40,838 nt of DNA from SURF-21 sp964462595 (GTDB taxonomy: Bacteria; Actinomycetota; Geothermincolia; Geothermincolales; RBG-13-55-18). The number at the start of each line of letters is the position of its first letter. Position 1 is the first letter of the stretch. Location of the stretch: the NCBI GenBank assembly GCA_964462595.1, contig CAYWXM010000001.1, forward strand, positions 1-40,838, read 5' to 3'. Positions 17,851-26,120 of the stretch are shown here, piece after piece. The notes below the pieces were generated by a model. It was not told the origin of the DNA and made no database searches. It saw nothing but the letters and a program-made list of their open reading frames with translations. Position numbers and translations under genes: made by a program.

Positions 17851-17880
17851 ACTATATCACGGGGTATGTGAACAAATCAA
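17851..17880 (-). promoter_or_regulatory. sigma-70-type promoter for the S15 hydrolase
   Basis: On the minus strand, TTGATT (17880-17875) and TATAGT (17856-17851) have an 18-base spacer. Predicted start near 17844, about 115 bases ahead of the hydrolase TTG. Confidence 0.5.
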
Positions 17881-17926
17881 CCTTTGCAGTATGAAATCAG
17901 CCTTGCAGCAACACCGTAAAAGAAGG

Positions 17927-17963
17927 CACAAAAAACGGGTACCAGGGTCCAGCGGCCCGTTTT
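17927..17963 (-). terminator. intrinsic terminator after the DUF3574-Cache gene
   Basis: Reading on the minus strand, an 8-bp stem AAAACGGG/CCCGTTTT (17963-17956 and 17939-17932) runs into a T tract (CCCGTTTTTTG). It starts ten bases after the stop at 17973. Confidence 0.65.
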
Positions 17964-17972
17964 CGCGTCCGT

Positions 17973-18830
17973 TCAGTTACCGTAAGTGCCCGAGCCAAGC
18001 CACCAGGTATCGTCCACCTTCATCACGAACCCCAGCTTGGGTTCCTGCTTGCCGGTCTGCGGGTTATCCCAGGTATAAAGGAACCACCCCTCCCCGCTCT
18101 TTGCCGCCTCGATCAACCCCTGGATCACTTTAACGCCGTTGGGATCTTCGTAGTCTATGAGGTTATTGCCGATGAGTGAGGCATCCCCGCCGTGACCCAG
18201 GACGTTTCCGTTGAAATCGTATGCATAGATATACAGCTCGCCCCGCTCGAAGGAACCGTTGGGGTCGCTGAACTCGGCCACTGCCTTCTCTTTGCCGTTC
18301 GCCTGGGCTTAAGCTACCGCCTCCTGCACGAAGGCCACCACTTCCTGCCGCTTCTCTGTCGCCGCCTGGTCTCCCTCGAAGAACTCCACGTCTATGGGGG
18401 AAGTGGTATGCATGACCTGGGGGCCCCCGAAGCGCTCGCGGTAGGCGCCGATGACCCGCTCCACCGCCTGCAGGTTGGCATCGTCGTTCTGATGCACCAG
18501 GACGATCACCTTGGTCTGCTGTTTTTCGCAGTCCCCATCCTGCTCCAGCATCTGCCCGTAAGCGTCGAGTGCGGTGAGCCCCAGGGGAAATTCGGCGCTT
18601 ACCACCTCTTCCAGGAAGCGCTGGAAATCCTCCTCGCCGACCACGCCGTCTCCCGGGATATTCAAACCCAGGTAGATATCGGTCTGCACCCATCCCTCGC
18701 TGTCCTTCTGCTCGCCCTCGCCGTTACAACCACCGATGAAGGCCGTTGCCAGTGCTGCGACGGCGAAGAAGAGCAAGGTCAGTAGAATGGCGTTTTGTCT
18801 TCTCTTTCCGAGCGGCTTTTCCTGCGGCAT
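17973..18830 (-). pseudogene. DUF3574-Cache lipoprotein split by an in-frame TAA
   Basis: The upstream part (18830-18309, 173 residues) has a lipoprotein signal with lipid-attachment Cys 35 ('FIGGC') and a DUF3574-like domain ('TDIYLGLNIPGDGVV', 'LTALDAYGQML'). It stops at TAA (18311-18309). The same frame continues without another stop to 17973 and encodes a complete single Cache domain ('GELYIYAYDFNGNVLGHGGDASLIGNNLID', 'WWLGSGTYGN'). The stop falls in the Cache N-terminal helix, where relatives usually have a Tyr ('AVAYAKANGKEKA'), so a TAC/TAT to TAA change is likely. The Cache part alone has only an internal GTG (18281) without a ribosome site. It could be a nonsense allele, a sequence error or readthrough. 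The intact protein would be an extracytoplasmic ligand-binding lipoprotein. Confidence 0.75.
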
Positions 18831-18927
18831 GATGTCTCCCTTTCTTCGTGCTGAGATTCTTAGTCTGCTGAATCAATGATGAACCATGTCCCTTTTCTCT
18901 GACTGATGATATCAAGGTCACATAGGA

Positions 18928-18950
18928 TGAGGGGGCCCGGGGCCCCCTCA
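18928..18950 (-). terminator. GC-rich hairpin after the small Cys peptide gene
   Basis: A 10-bp perfect stem (TGAGGGGGCC at 18928-18937 with its complement at 18941-18950) lies 15 bases past the peptide stop. There is no T tract, so it may be a Rho-independent-like hairpin or an mRNA 3' end protector. Confidence 0.5.
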
Positions 18951-18964
18951 AATCTCGGGGCGCG

Positions 18965-19030
18965 CTAACCGCAGCTCTTACTGCACTTGCAAGTGCCGCC
19001 CTTACGCCTGGGGATCTTCGTGATCCTCAT
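18965..19030 (-). CDS. 21-residue Cys-rich peptide, candidate RiPP precursor
   Basis: The peptide has a basic front half (MRITKIPRRK) and ends GGTCKCSKSCG, with cysteines at 14, 16 and 20. It is too short for routine gene calling, but a strong ribosome site (AAGGAGGTGGTGAC, then ATG) fixes the start. It lies 70 bases downstream of a radical SAM/SPASM enzyme on the same strand and is followed by a strong hairpin. A TATAAT (19069-19064) upstream could give it its own, more abundant transcript, as is common for precursor peptides. Radical SAM/SPASM enzymes are known to form thioether or carbon-carbon links in such peptides; that this one is the substrate is inference. Confidence 0.7.
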   Translation of the reverse strand: MRITKIPRRKGGTCKCSKSCG

Positions 19031-19063
19031 GTCACCACCTCCTTGGTAGTGGATACTAAAAAT

Positions 19064-19104
19064 ATTATACACATGCCCGGGGCCGGCTAAACAGTGAATG
19101 TCAA
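19064..19104 (-). promoter_or_regulatory. possible promoter for the small Cys peptide
   Basis: On the minus strand there is a perfect TATAAT (19069-19064). A perfect TTGACA (19104-19099) overlaps the radical SAM stop codon, but the two are 29 bases apart, too far for a standard sigma-70 pair. The TATAAT may work with a weaker -35, or with an activator. Confidence 0.35.
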
Positions 19105-20312
19105 CCGCTCTCGATCGCCCCATCGGGGCCTTTCCAGGGCCTGCCCATGCGGGCGCACATGAGGGGGTCGGGGCCTCCCTCTCCCGCCATCAGCTCGGCC
19201 CGGAAGCAGCAACCTCCGCCACATTCCTCCAGGACGTCGCAGGCGGCGCAGACCTCTCCCAGCTTCATGCGGGGAAGATCGAGCCAGGTGCGGCGCAGGC
19301 CCCCCTCCGCGTCCACCCGGCCGCCGCTCATCTCGCGGTAATAGCCGCATTTCACCAGCCTGCCTCCGGGTTCCACGTTGGCGAGATGGGCTCCGCATGC
19401 GTATCCCGGGGCGCCTTCGTGAGCCCCCCATCCCCATTCCATGTCGAAGAGAGGAACCGCGTCCTCGAGCTTGGGAAGGAGTTCGCGGCTCTCCTTCATG
19501 CGTCCCCACTCCACGGGGTATTCCAGGGTCCACGAACACACGTCCATCTCGAAGAGCTGTTCCCCCAGGCGCTCCAGCTCGTGAAGGTTGCGGGCGTGGA
19601 TCACCGTGGCCACGGACACGTCTATGCCCGCCTGCAGAGCCCGCCCCAAGGACTGCATGACCTTGCGGTAAGTGCCTTTGCCCCTCAGGTGATCGTGCCC
19701 CTCCTGCAGCCCGTCGATCGACAGCTGTATCTCTCTGAAATTCAAGGAGCGCATGTCGAGACCCTCCATGAGGGTGCCGTTGCTGATGAGCACGGTGCGG
19801 TACGACCTTCCCGCCAGTTCCCGGTTGAGCAGCTCGAAGTGGGGGTAGAGCAGCGGTTCCCCGCCGGTTATCATAAGGCGCAGGCCCCCGATATCGTCGA
19901 GATCGTCCAGGACGCGCCGCAGCGTCTCCCATTCCAGGTCGCTCGTTCCGGCTTCACCCAGGTAGCAGTGGCAGCAGCGCAGATTGCAGCGGTCGGTCAC
20001 CTCCACCATGAGGTAACGCAGCGAAGGGATCTCGTTGTGGCCCACCTCGATGGCGCGCCTCCGTTTCCCGGGCGCGGCCTCGAGCACCCCTTCATCCAGG
20101 CAGTAGGCGAGGAAGTCCTCCTCGGGCTCCAGTTCCTCCACCGTATGCGTGCCGTCGCAGCGGGACAGCATCTCCAGGGCTTGCCGGGAAAGCTCGTATA
20201 GCTCGTCGTTTTTCACGTTGTAGAGGCAGGGCTGCTCGAGTGACTTGAGAAAAAGTCCGTCCCCAAGCCGGAGGTATGATCTTCCATCCAGGTCGCCGTT
20301 ATCCGAGTTCAT
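19101..20312 (-). CDS. radical SAM/SPASM peptide-maturase-like protein
   Basis: The 403-residue protein starts with a PqqD/RRE-like region ('YLRLGDGLFLKSLEQPCLYN', 'LSRCDGTHTVEEL', 1-80). The radical SAM core has Cys-x3-Cys-x2-Cys (C109, C113, C116 in 'RCNLRCCHC') and 'TGGEPLLYP'. A C-terminal SPASM-type Cys cluster includes 'YACGAHLANVEPGGRLVKCGYYR' elements, 'CAACDVLEECGGGCCF' and a final 'MCARM'. This layout is typical of enzymes that modify ribosomal peptides. The ATG at 20312 is chosen because GGAGG ends 9 bases before it; the TTG at 20321 abuts the site. A small Cys-containing protein lies upstream and a 21-residue Cys peptide downstream. Confidence 0.9.
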   Translation of the reverse strand: MNSDNGDLDGRSYLRLGDGLFLKSLEQPCLYNVKNDELYELSRQALEMLSRCDGTHTVEELEPEEDFLAYCLDEGVLEAAPGKRRRAIEVGHNEIPSLRYLMVEVTDRCNLRCCHCYLGEAGTSDLEWETLRRVLDDLDDIGGLRLMITGGEPLLYPHFELLNRELAGRSYRTVLISNGTLMEGLDMRSLNFREIQLSIDGLQEGHDHLRGKGTYRKVMQSLGRALQAGIDVSVATVIHARNLHELERLGEQLFEMDVCSWTLEYPVEWGRMKESRELLPKLEDAVPLFDMEWGWGAHEGAPGYACGAHLANVEPGGRLVKCGYYREMSGGRVDAEGGLRRTWLDLPRMKLGEVCAACDVLEECGGGCCFRAELMAGEGGPDPLMCARMGRPWKGPDGAIESG

Positions 20313-20405
20313 GTGGGGCAACCTCCAGGGTAGCCGCTCCCGAGCCGCAAGGGCGCAAGTGACAACGGGTACGGGAAGTTCACGCCCTTATTCCGCCCCT
20401 AGGTT

Positions 20406-20630
20406 TCACTCCAGCTCGCGCAGGGCTCCCTCCAGGTCGAAGGCGTTCTTTTCCAGAAGCGTCTTGAGCAGGAGGAAGCTGCCGCACTCCTCGTTCTCCT
20501 CTTCGCCGTGGTGATAGAATTCGCAGTCGGCGCATAGAAGCGCGCGGTAGTCCTCGATGTCGTTAAGGCCGGAGGTGCCCTCCAGTATCTCCCGCGCTTT
20601 CTTCACGAAACCCGGAAACCCATCGCTCAT
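20406..20630 (-). CDS. small Cys-containing protein of unknown function beside the radical SAM gene
   Basis: The 74-residue protein has 'CADCEFYHHGEEENEECGSF', a Cys-x2-Cys plus downstream His-His and Cys that could bind metal, within an otherwise acidic helical protein. I do not recognise a family. The ATG at 20630 has GAGGAGG about 11 bases upstream; a GTG at 20666 is a less likely alternative. It lies 93 bases upstream of the radical SAM gene on the same strand, probably in one transcript, and may be an accessory or carrier for the RiPP locus. Confidence 0.65.
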   Translation of the reverse strand: MSDGFPGFVKKAREILEGTSGLNDIEDYRALLCADCEFYHHGEEENEECGSFLLLKTLLEKNAFDLEGALRELE

Positions 20631-20727
20631 GACCGAGATCGCCTCCTCTTCAGTGCCGCGAAACACCCCGTCCCGTGCCCTTCCGTATCAACTATTATTA
20701 CACCGGGTAGGCCGGGTGGTCATCCCC

Positions 20728-21140
20728 GGCCTTGGGGTCAGCCTTGGGGTCACGCCCGGAAATCGGCCTGCCTCAATTGGCCTTGGGGTCACGCCCGGAA
20801 ATCGGCCTGCCTCAAGGCGCCTCGCCTGAGCTCTATGCTCCATGGCTTTGTCTTACTTAAGTCCTGCCATCGCGAGACAAGAGGAAGACAACCTCGCGAA
20901 CCGCCTTTTTTAACCTGGATCAGCGGCTTGATTTGAGGGGGTTTGCGGGGTATAAGGGGATTTGCAGGGGCCGGGGTCTTTATGCCGGAGGAGACGCCTT
21001 CAACGATGTGGCTATCCGGATGCCTCTATCATCACGTTTTCAAACGGATGTATGACGATAGACCGACGCCGGCCGATTTCCGGGCGTGACCCCAAGGCCG
21101 ATATTTACGGCCGATTTCCGGGCGTGACCCCAAGGCCGAT
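20728..21140. repeat. nested inverted-repeat element, tandem units at both ends
   Basis: Left end: a partial unit (20728-20740), then two direct copies of a 36-base unit (20741-20776 and 20780-20815) starting GCCTTGGGGTCACGCCCGG. Right end: two direct copies of a 32-base unit (21071-21102 and 21109-21140), which is the reverse complement of the left unit over 29 bases. The 255-base core (20816-21070) has no supported reading frame but contains a long imperfect hairpin ending TCTATC/GATAGA. The element fills the gap between the small Cys protein and the hydrolase stop. It could be a non-autonomous mobile element or a paired REP-like array; no transposase is visible. Confidence 0.75.
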
Positions 21141-21150
21141 GCCCAGGCTG

Positions 21151-22968
21151 CTATTCGGCGGGGACGACGGGCAGGCCCACGTACGAGCTCTGATATACCT
21201 TCCAGGTCGGGGGAGGCGAGAGCTGCGGCGTCCTGAAGTTGTCCACGTCCGCTCCGGCCAGCGATACGCGTATACTGTGCCCCTGCTTAAAGACGTGGGA
21301 CACCGGGAAGAGGACTACGGTCAGCTCGGTCAGCTCGCCCGGCACCAGCGGTTGCACGTCCGCCTGGTTGCAGGGATGGTAGGGGAGTTCGGGCAGCCAG
21401 GGTCGCTCGCCCAGGCTGCGCAGAGACGCCCGCAGCCGCCCCTCCGACTTGTACTGCACGTAGCCGTCCTCGCCCACGTCCTCGAGGTAGACGAAGAGAT
21501 CGCTGTCGGCGGCGGTCATGGAGACGTTGAGGGTCAGGACCGGAAATCCGCCTACCTGCGTATCCCGGGCGAGCGGCTCCGTGGTATAGGTGAGGCACTT
21601 ATCGTCCTCGGCCGCCCGGTCCCCGTAGTCGCTGGGGTCGCCGGTCATGGCCAGCCAGCGCGTCTGCTTGCCGCTGCTGGTGGTGTAGTCCACCTCGTAG
21701 GTCTCGAAGGCCTCGCCGTCAGCTGGCTCGGTGGGGCTCAGCGTTCCGCCGGCCTCGAGATAGTAGGGCTCGATCTCCGCCTCGGCCGGCGGCCAAACCT
21801 CGTACGAATTCCACTCCTCGCTGCCCGTGGTGTAGACGTAGTAAGGCGACTCCTCGTCGATGCCGTTCTCTATCCCCTTGAGGTAGCGGTCGAAGAAGCG
21901 CACGCATTCGATGGCGAAGCCGTCAAAACCCTGGGTATGGTCGTAGTCCCCGATCAGGCACCTGCTCTCGTTGGCCAGCGTCTCCTGGAAAGATATGGTG
22001 TCCGTGGTGTAGCAGTCCAGCCAGCCCCCCATGTTATAGATGGCCACCCCCGACGCCTCGATCTCCTCCAGGTGTCCCGAGGGGCTGACGACGGGGTACC
22101 CCATGGGCCCGCCGTAGGGGTTTTCCATCACGCTGTCGCGAAAGACCATCTGGTCGGCCAGCATCACCAGGTCCGTGTTGGCCTCGTGCTCCACGGTCGC
22201 CGCCGCCAGCATGCTCCCGTCCGAGTCCTCATCCACCGGCTTGCTGGGATACACGCCCAGCGCCGGGGCGTCTCTGTTGCTGTTGAGCATCTTCATGGCC
22301 AGGTCGTAGACCTGCACGAAATTGAAGTTCAGGATACCTCCCGGGTATGTGAAATCGTAGGTGTCGAGGAGGGAGTAGCGGGGGATGATGCACTTGAGGT
22401 GGGGGTTCATATTGGATGCGTTCATGAACTGGATGGTGGCCAGGTAGGATTGCCCCATCATGCCCACGTTGCCGTCGCACCACTTCTGGGCCGAGATCCA
22501 GTCCACGAGGTCGCTTCCGTCCGCCACCTCATCGGGAGGCCAGATGCCGAACCTCGTGCCGTACGAGGCGCCAGTGCCGCGGATATCCGCGCACACCACG
22601 ACGTAGCCGTAGGAGACGATGGTGCGGTAGGGGGAATCGGGGTTGGTCATGAGGTCGGCTACCTCGCCGTCCTTAACGCTGGCGCGGTGGTACGGGGTCA
22701 TGATGAGCACGGCGGGGAGCTTCCCCTCCGGCCCCTGCGTGGGACGGTACACGTCCACCGCGATCTTCGTGCCGTCGCGCATGGGCACGTACTGGGACGT
22801 GGTCTCCCAGGTGGCGTAATCGGGTTGCGAGTAACCGGAATACTCGCCCGGCTCGCTCACCTTCTCCTGCGTGGCGGTTTCCCCGCAACCCGCCGCCAGG
22901 GGCAGGAGCAGCAGAAGCGCCGCCAGGGCCACCAGGGCTGCAAACATCCTCGCTTTGAGATTCTTCAT
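21151..22968 (-). CDS. S15/CocE-NonD family hydrolase, lipoprotein
   Basis: The 605-residue protein has a lipoprotein signal peptide with lipid-attachment Cys 28 ('LPLAAGC'). The catalytic domain shows 'YVPMRDGTKIAVDVYRP', the nucleophile in GQSYLA (S174), Asp in 'GGWLDCY' (D318) and His in 'DYDHTQG' (H344). A PepX C-type β-sandwich follows ('DSDLFVYLEDVGEDGYV', 'HSIRVSLAGADVDNF'), as in cocaine esterase and X-Pro peptidases. It probably hydrolyses ester or amide bonds at the cell surface. The ATG at 22968 has a G-rich ribosome site; a further ATG at 22998 would only lengthen the signal region. It is a distant paralogue of the hydrolase at 15820-17727. Confidence 0.9.
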   Translation of the reverse strand: MKNLKARMFAALVALAALLLLLPLAAGCGETATQEKVSEPGEYSGYSQPDYATWETTSQYVPMRDGTKIAVDVYRPTQGPEGKLPAVLIMTPYHRASVKDGEVADLMTNPDSPYRTIVSYGYVVVCADIRGTGASYGTRFGIWPPDEVADGSDLVDWISAQKWCDGNVGMMGQSYLATIQFMNASNMNPHLKCIIPRYSLLDTYDFTYPGGILNFNFVQVYDLAMKMLNSNRDAPALGVYPSKPVDEDSDGSMLAAATVEHEANTDLVMLADQMVFRDSVMENPYGGPMGYPVVSPSGHLEEIEASGVAIYNMGGWLDCYTTDTISFQETLANESRCLIGDYDHTQGFDGFAIECVRFFDRYLKGIENGIDEESPYYVYTTGSEEWNSYEVWPPAEAEIEPYYLEAGGTLSPTEPADGEAFETYEVDYTTSSGKQTRWLAMTGDPSDYGDRAAEDDKCLTYTTEPLARDTQVGGFPVLTLNVSMTAADSDLFVYLEDVGEDGYVQYKSEGRLRASLRSLGERPWLPELPYHPCNQADVQPLVPGELTELTVVLFPVSHVFKQGHSIRVSLAGADVDNFRTPQLSPPPTWKVYQSSYVGLPVVPAE

Positions 22969-23106
22969 GACCCCCCCTTTGCTCGCGAACGTATTCACTG
23001 GGTATTTCGCCGGGCTCGCGGCCTCCTCCTCCGCGTTTTCGCGCCCTCATGATATATACCCCGCCATGCAGCCCACTATTCCAGCCACGGGCTTCCCCTG
23101 CACGAA

Positions 23107-23133
23107 GCCGGTTCCGGGATTGACCCCTCGGCC
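23107..23133. repeat. degenerate copy of the GGCCGATTTCCGGG repeat unit
   Basis: This stretch (GCCGGTTCCGGGATTGACCC...) matches the right-hand unit of the 20728-21140 element over about 27 bases with several differences and the same orientation. It lies in the divergent gap between the second hydrolase and the large kinase. Confidence 0.45.
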
Positions 23134-23238
23134 AGCTGACCCCCAGGCTTCCACGCTGATAAAGTAATATATATTAAATATATGGTAGATAATATGGCAG
23201 GCGGAGCAAAACGGGCTTAGGTGCGGGGAGTGCCAGGA

Positions 23239-25923
23239 ATGAGGAAGCACAGAGGGATACCCTACAGGAGAATCTTCAACGAGACCAGCCTGCTCGTGGT
23301 GGGCCTGGATGCCGAGGGACGCATCGTTCTTATCAATCCCGCCGCAGAGAAGCTGAGCGGTTACGCCTCGCAAGAGGTCATAGGCAAACCTTTCTGGGAA
23401 TTCTCCATTCCAGAACAGTTGCGCGAAACCGATCTCGCCCTCCTGGAGAGTTACAGGAACGGGAAACTGGTCGATACCCTGGAGCAACACGTTCATACCA
23501 AGCAGGGCGGAAAAAGGCTCGTATCGTGGCGGATGACTGTCGTAGGTGCGGGTAAGGGAAATCCTGGAATTGTCGTGGCAGTGGGGATGGACATCACCGA
23601 GCGCCGCCTGGCGGATGAGGCGCTGGCAGATAGAGGGAGCTTCTTCCGTATGCTCATCGAGAACGCCCTCGACCTGGTCACGGTATTGGGGGCCGACGGC
23701 AGGATCATATATGCAGGTCCAGCCGTGGAGCGCCTGCTGGGTTACAGGCAGGAAGAAATCGTCGGCAGGAATATAATGGAATTCATCCATCCAGACGAAA
23801 AGGAGGCGGCGTACGCGGCCATGGAATTTGCCAGGCAACGCCCCGGTGTCACCGGGAGCGTGGAGCTGTCTATCCGGCACCGGGACGGCAACTGGCGCAT
23901 ACACGAGGCGACCTCGTTCAATCTGCTGGACGACTCCGAGGTGGGGGGCGTGATCGTCAACTCCCGCGACGTCACCGACCGCAGGGCCACGGAGGAAGAG
24001 CTGCGCCGCAAGACCTACGAGCTGGAACAAGTCATGCAGTCGCTCCCCGACCTGTATTTCCGCTTCGAACCGAACGGCACCATCGTCGATTTCAGAGCGG
24101 GGCGTACGGCATACCTCTACGTGCCCAGGGAGGAGATCATGGGCAGCAGGGTGCAGGAGGTGCTCCCGGAGGAGATAGGGGAGAGGGCCGAGAGGTATGT
24201 CCGCGAGGTAAGCGAGCAGGGCAAACCGCTATCCTTCGAATACGACATGCAGTCTCCGGACGGCGAGAAGAACTTCGAGGCGAGGCTTCTGCCCGCTTTC
24301 GAGGGGGAGGTCATCGCGGTGCTCCGCGACATCACCGAGCGCCGGGCGGCGGAGAGGCTGCTCGAAACGCAGAGGGACCTGGCCTTGAAACTGGGCATAA
24401 GCAGCGAGTTGGAGGAGGTACTGAAAGTCTCCCTGTCGGCCGTGATCGAGGCGAGCGGCCTCGATAGCGGGGGGATATACCTGTTAGACAAAGAAACGGG
24501 CGCCCTGGAGCTCAGGTGCCACCGCGGCCTTTCGCAGAAGTTCGTCACCAGGGTCAGCCGTTTTAGCCCCGATACCGGGAACGTGAGGGTCGTCATGTCC
24601 GGCGAGCCGCTGTACGTGTATTACCAGGAAATGGGTATCCCCCGCGCGGATCCCGCAGGCGAGGAAGGCCTCAAGGCACTCGCCTTGCTTCCCATCGAAT
24701 CGGAGGGAAAGGTCATCGGGTGTATAAACCTGGCATCGCATTCGTTGAGAGACATCCAGAGGCACGTGAGAGGGACCATAGAGATACTGGCCGGCCAGAT
24801 AGGCCAGGCCATCGATCGCGCGGCGCTTGTCTCCTCGCTGCGCGAGAGCGAGGAGAACTACCGCGTCACCTTCGAATCGACGGGCAGCGCCATGGTCGTC
24901 CTGAGCGTGGACGGCACTATACTCGACGCCAACCAGGAGATACAGAAACTCCTTGGCTACGACAGGGAAGAAGTGGTGGGCAAAAGGAAATACATGGAGT
25001 TCGTGCACCCCGAGGATCGCGAGCCCATCAGGCGCCATTCGCTGCGCCTCCTCAACGGGGAAGTCAAGGGACCGGTCAGATACGAAGCGCGCACCGTGCG
25101 CCGCGACGGGCGCGTCCTCAACACCATCATCACCGTGAGCGTGCTTCCGGGCATGGGCAAGAGCGTGGCCTCCATCGTGGATATCACCGACAAGAAGAGC
25201 TACGAACTCGAGCTGGAGGCCAGGGCGGCCCAGCTCAGGGATTTCCTGGACATCGCCGCCCACGAGCTGCGTCACCCCGCTACCCTCATCGAGGGATACG
25301 CAGCGACCTTGAAAGAATATAACGGGGAGATGAGCCGGGAGGATATCACGGCTTCGCTGGCGGCGATAGCGCGGGGGGTGGAGAAACTCACCGGGGTGGT
25401 CGATGACCTGCTGGACGTATCGCGCATCGAGCGTGGCTTCATGTCACTGGAGCGCGGCAAACACGACCTTCTGCCGCTGATCCGGGGAGCCGTCGATGAG
25501 ATGAAGGCCAGGGGCAGCGAGAGGATCATAGAGGTCGTAAATGCGGAAAACCCTGGCAAGACATGGCTGGACCACGAGAAATTTACGCGCCTGATGATCA
25601 TCCTTCTGGACAACGCAGTAAAATATTCCCCGCCCGCATCCCCCATCGAGGTCGATGTGAAAGCCAGTGACAGCGACGCACTCGTCTCGGTCCTGGACAG
25701 GGGAGGGGGTATCCCGGAGGGGGAGAAAAACCGCGTCTTCGACCGTTTCTATCAGTCGGAGGTCCCCCTCCACCACTCCAGCCCCGGATTGGGACTGGGC
25801 CTGTATATCGCCAGGCGCATAGTGGAGGCGCACGGGGGAAAGATATGGTGCGAGGCGCGCGAGGGAGGCGGCTCCGCCTTTCGCTTCACCATCCCCCTGC
25901 GCGAAAAGGACGATCACGCTTAG
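23239..25923 (+). CDS. sensor histidine kinase with four PAS domains and a GAF domain
   Basis: The 894-residue protein has PAS domains at about 10-125, 135-250, 260-370 and 540-655, with a GAF domain between the third and fourth (~378-530; 'EASGLDSGGIYLLD', 'LALLPIESEGKVIG'). HisKA has H675 in 'IAAHELRHP'. The HATPase domain shows 'LLDNAVKYSPP', a G1 box 'DRGGGIPEG' and 'GLGLGLYIARRIVEAHGG'. No transmembrane helix is seen, so it is probably a cytoplasmic multi-input sensor. The ATG at 23239 has GGGGAG 8 bases upstream; the GTG at 23221 is less likely. The region just upstream (23161-23197) is strikingly AT-rich and probably holds its promoter. No response regulator is adjacent. Confidence 0.92.
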   Translation: MRKHRGIPYRRIFNETSLLVVGLDAEGRIVLINPAAEKLSGYASQEVIGKPFWEFSIPEQLRETDLALLESYRNGKLVDTLEQHVHTKQGGKRLVSWRMTVVGAGKGNPGIVVAVGMDITERRLADEALADRGSFFRMLIENALDLVTVLGADGRIIYAGPAVERLLGYRQEEIVGRNIMEFIHPDEKEAAYAAMEFARQRPGVTGSVELSIRHRDGNWRIHEATSFNLLDDSEVGGVIVNSRDVTDRRATEEELRRKTYELEQVMQSLPDLYFRFEPNGTIVDFRAGRTAYLYVPREEIMGSRVQEVLPEEIGERAERYVREVSEQGKPLSFEYDMQSPDGEKNFEARLLPAFEGEVIAVLRDITERRAAERLLETQRDLALKLGISSELEEVLKVSLSAVIEASGLDSGGIYLLDKETGALELRCHRGLSQKFVTRVSRFSPDTGNVRVVMSGEPLYVYYQEMGIPRADPAGEEGLKALALLPIESEGKVIGCINLASHSLRDIQRHVRGTIEILAGQIGQAIDRAALVSSLRESEENYRVTFESTGSAMVVLSVDGTILDANQEIQKLLGYDREEVVGKRKYMEFVHPEDREPIRRHSLRLLNGEVKGPVRYEARTVRRDGRVLNTIITVSVLPGMGKSVASIVDITDKKSYELELEARAAQLRDFLDIAAHELRHPATLIEGYAATLKEYNGEMSREDITASLAAIARGVEKLTGVVDDLLDVSRIERGFMSLERGKHDLLPLIRGAVDEMKARGSERIIEVVNAENPGKTWLDHEKFTRLMIILLDNAVKYSPPASPIEVDVKASDSDALVSVLDRGGGIPEGEKNRVFDRFYQSEVPLHHSSPGLGLGLYIARRIVEAHGGKIWCEAREGGGSAFRFTIPLREKDDHA

Positions 25924-26055
25924 AAGATGCCAGGTTTTCCCCGTCACGAGTATCCCCTGCTCCCGCCATCCGGGCACCGGTCATGTCCTCGCGATGGCAG
26001 GAAGAGAAGGGGTTCCCTGCAACGGCAGGAAGCGAGCCTTAAGCGCGGGGATAAT

Positions 26056-26075
26056 GGGCGCGTTGTCCCGCGCCC
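26056..26075. terminator. GC-rich hairpin in the convergent gap
   Basis: A 7-bp stem GGGCGCG/CGCGCCC lies between the convergent kinase and dehydratase genes. There is no T tract; it may terminate either transcript. Confidence 0.35.
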
Positions 26076-26120
26076 CGCACCCCCCGCAAGTCCACCGCCG
26101 GCTCTCTGCCGGGCGGGCTC

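Noticed and set aside
18965..20630. Assignment of the peptide locus to a named radical SAM family such as SCIFF or geopeptide
   Set aside because: The peptide is much shorter and its Cys spacing (x1, x3) does not match those I know. Naming it would be a guess.
20816..21070. CRISPR array or transposase remnant in the core of the nested repeat
   Set aside because: Only two units per side with no regular spacers, and no transposase-like frame.
20962..23052. Long plus-strand frame opposite the second hydrolase
   Set aside because: The minus-strand frame has a lipobox, catalytic triad and ribosome site. The plus frame is a Val/Gly/His-rich shadow and also runs through the repeat element.
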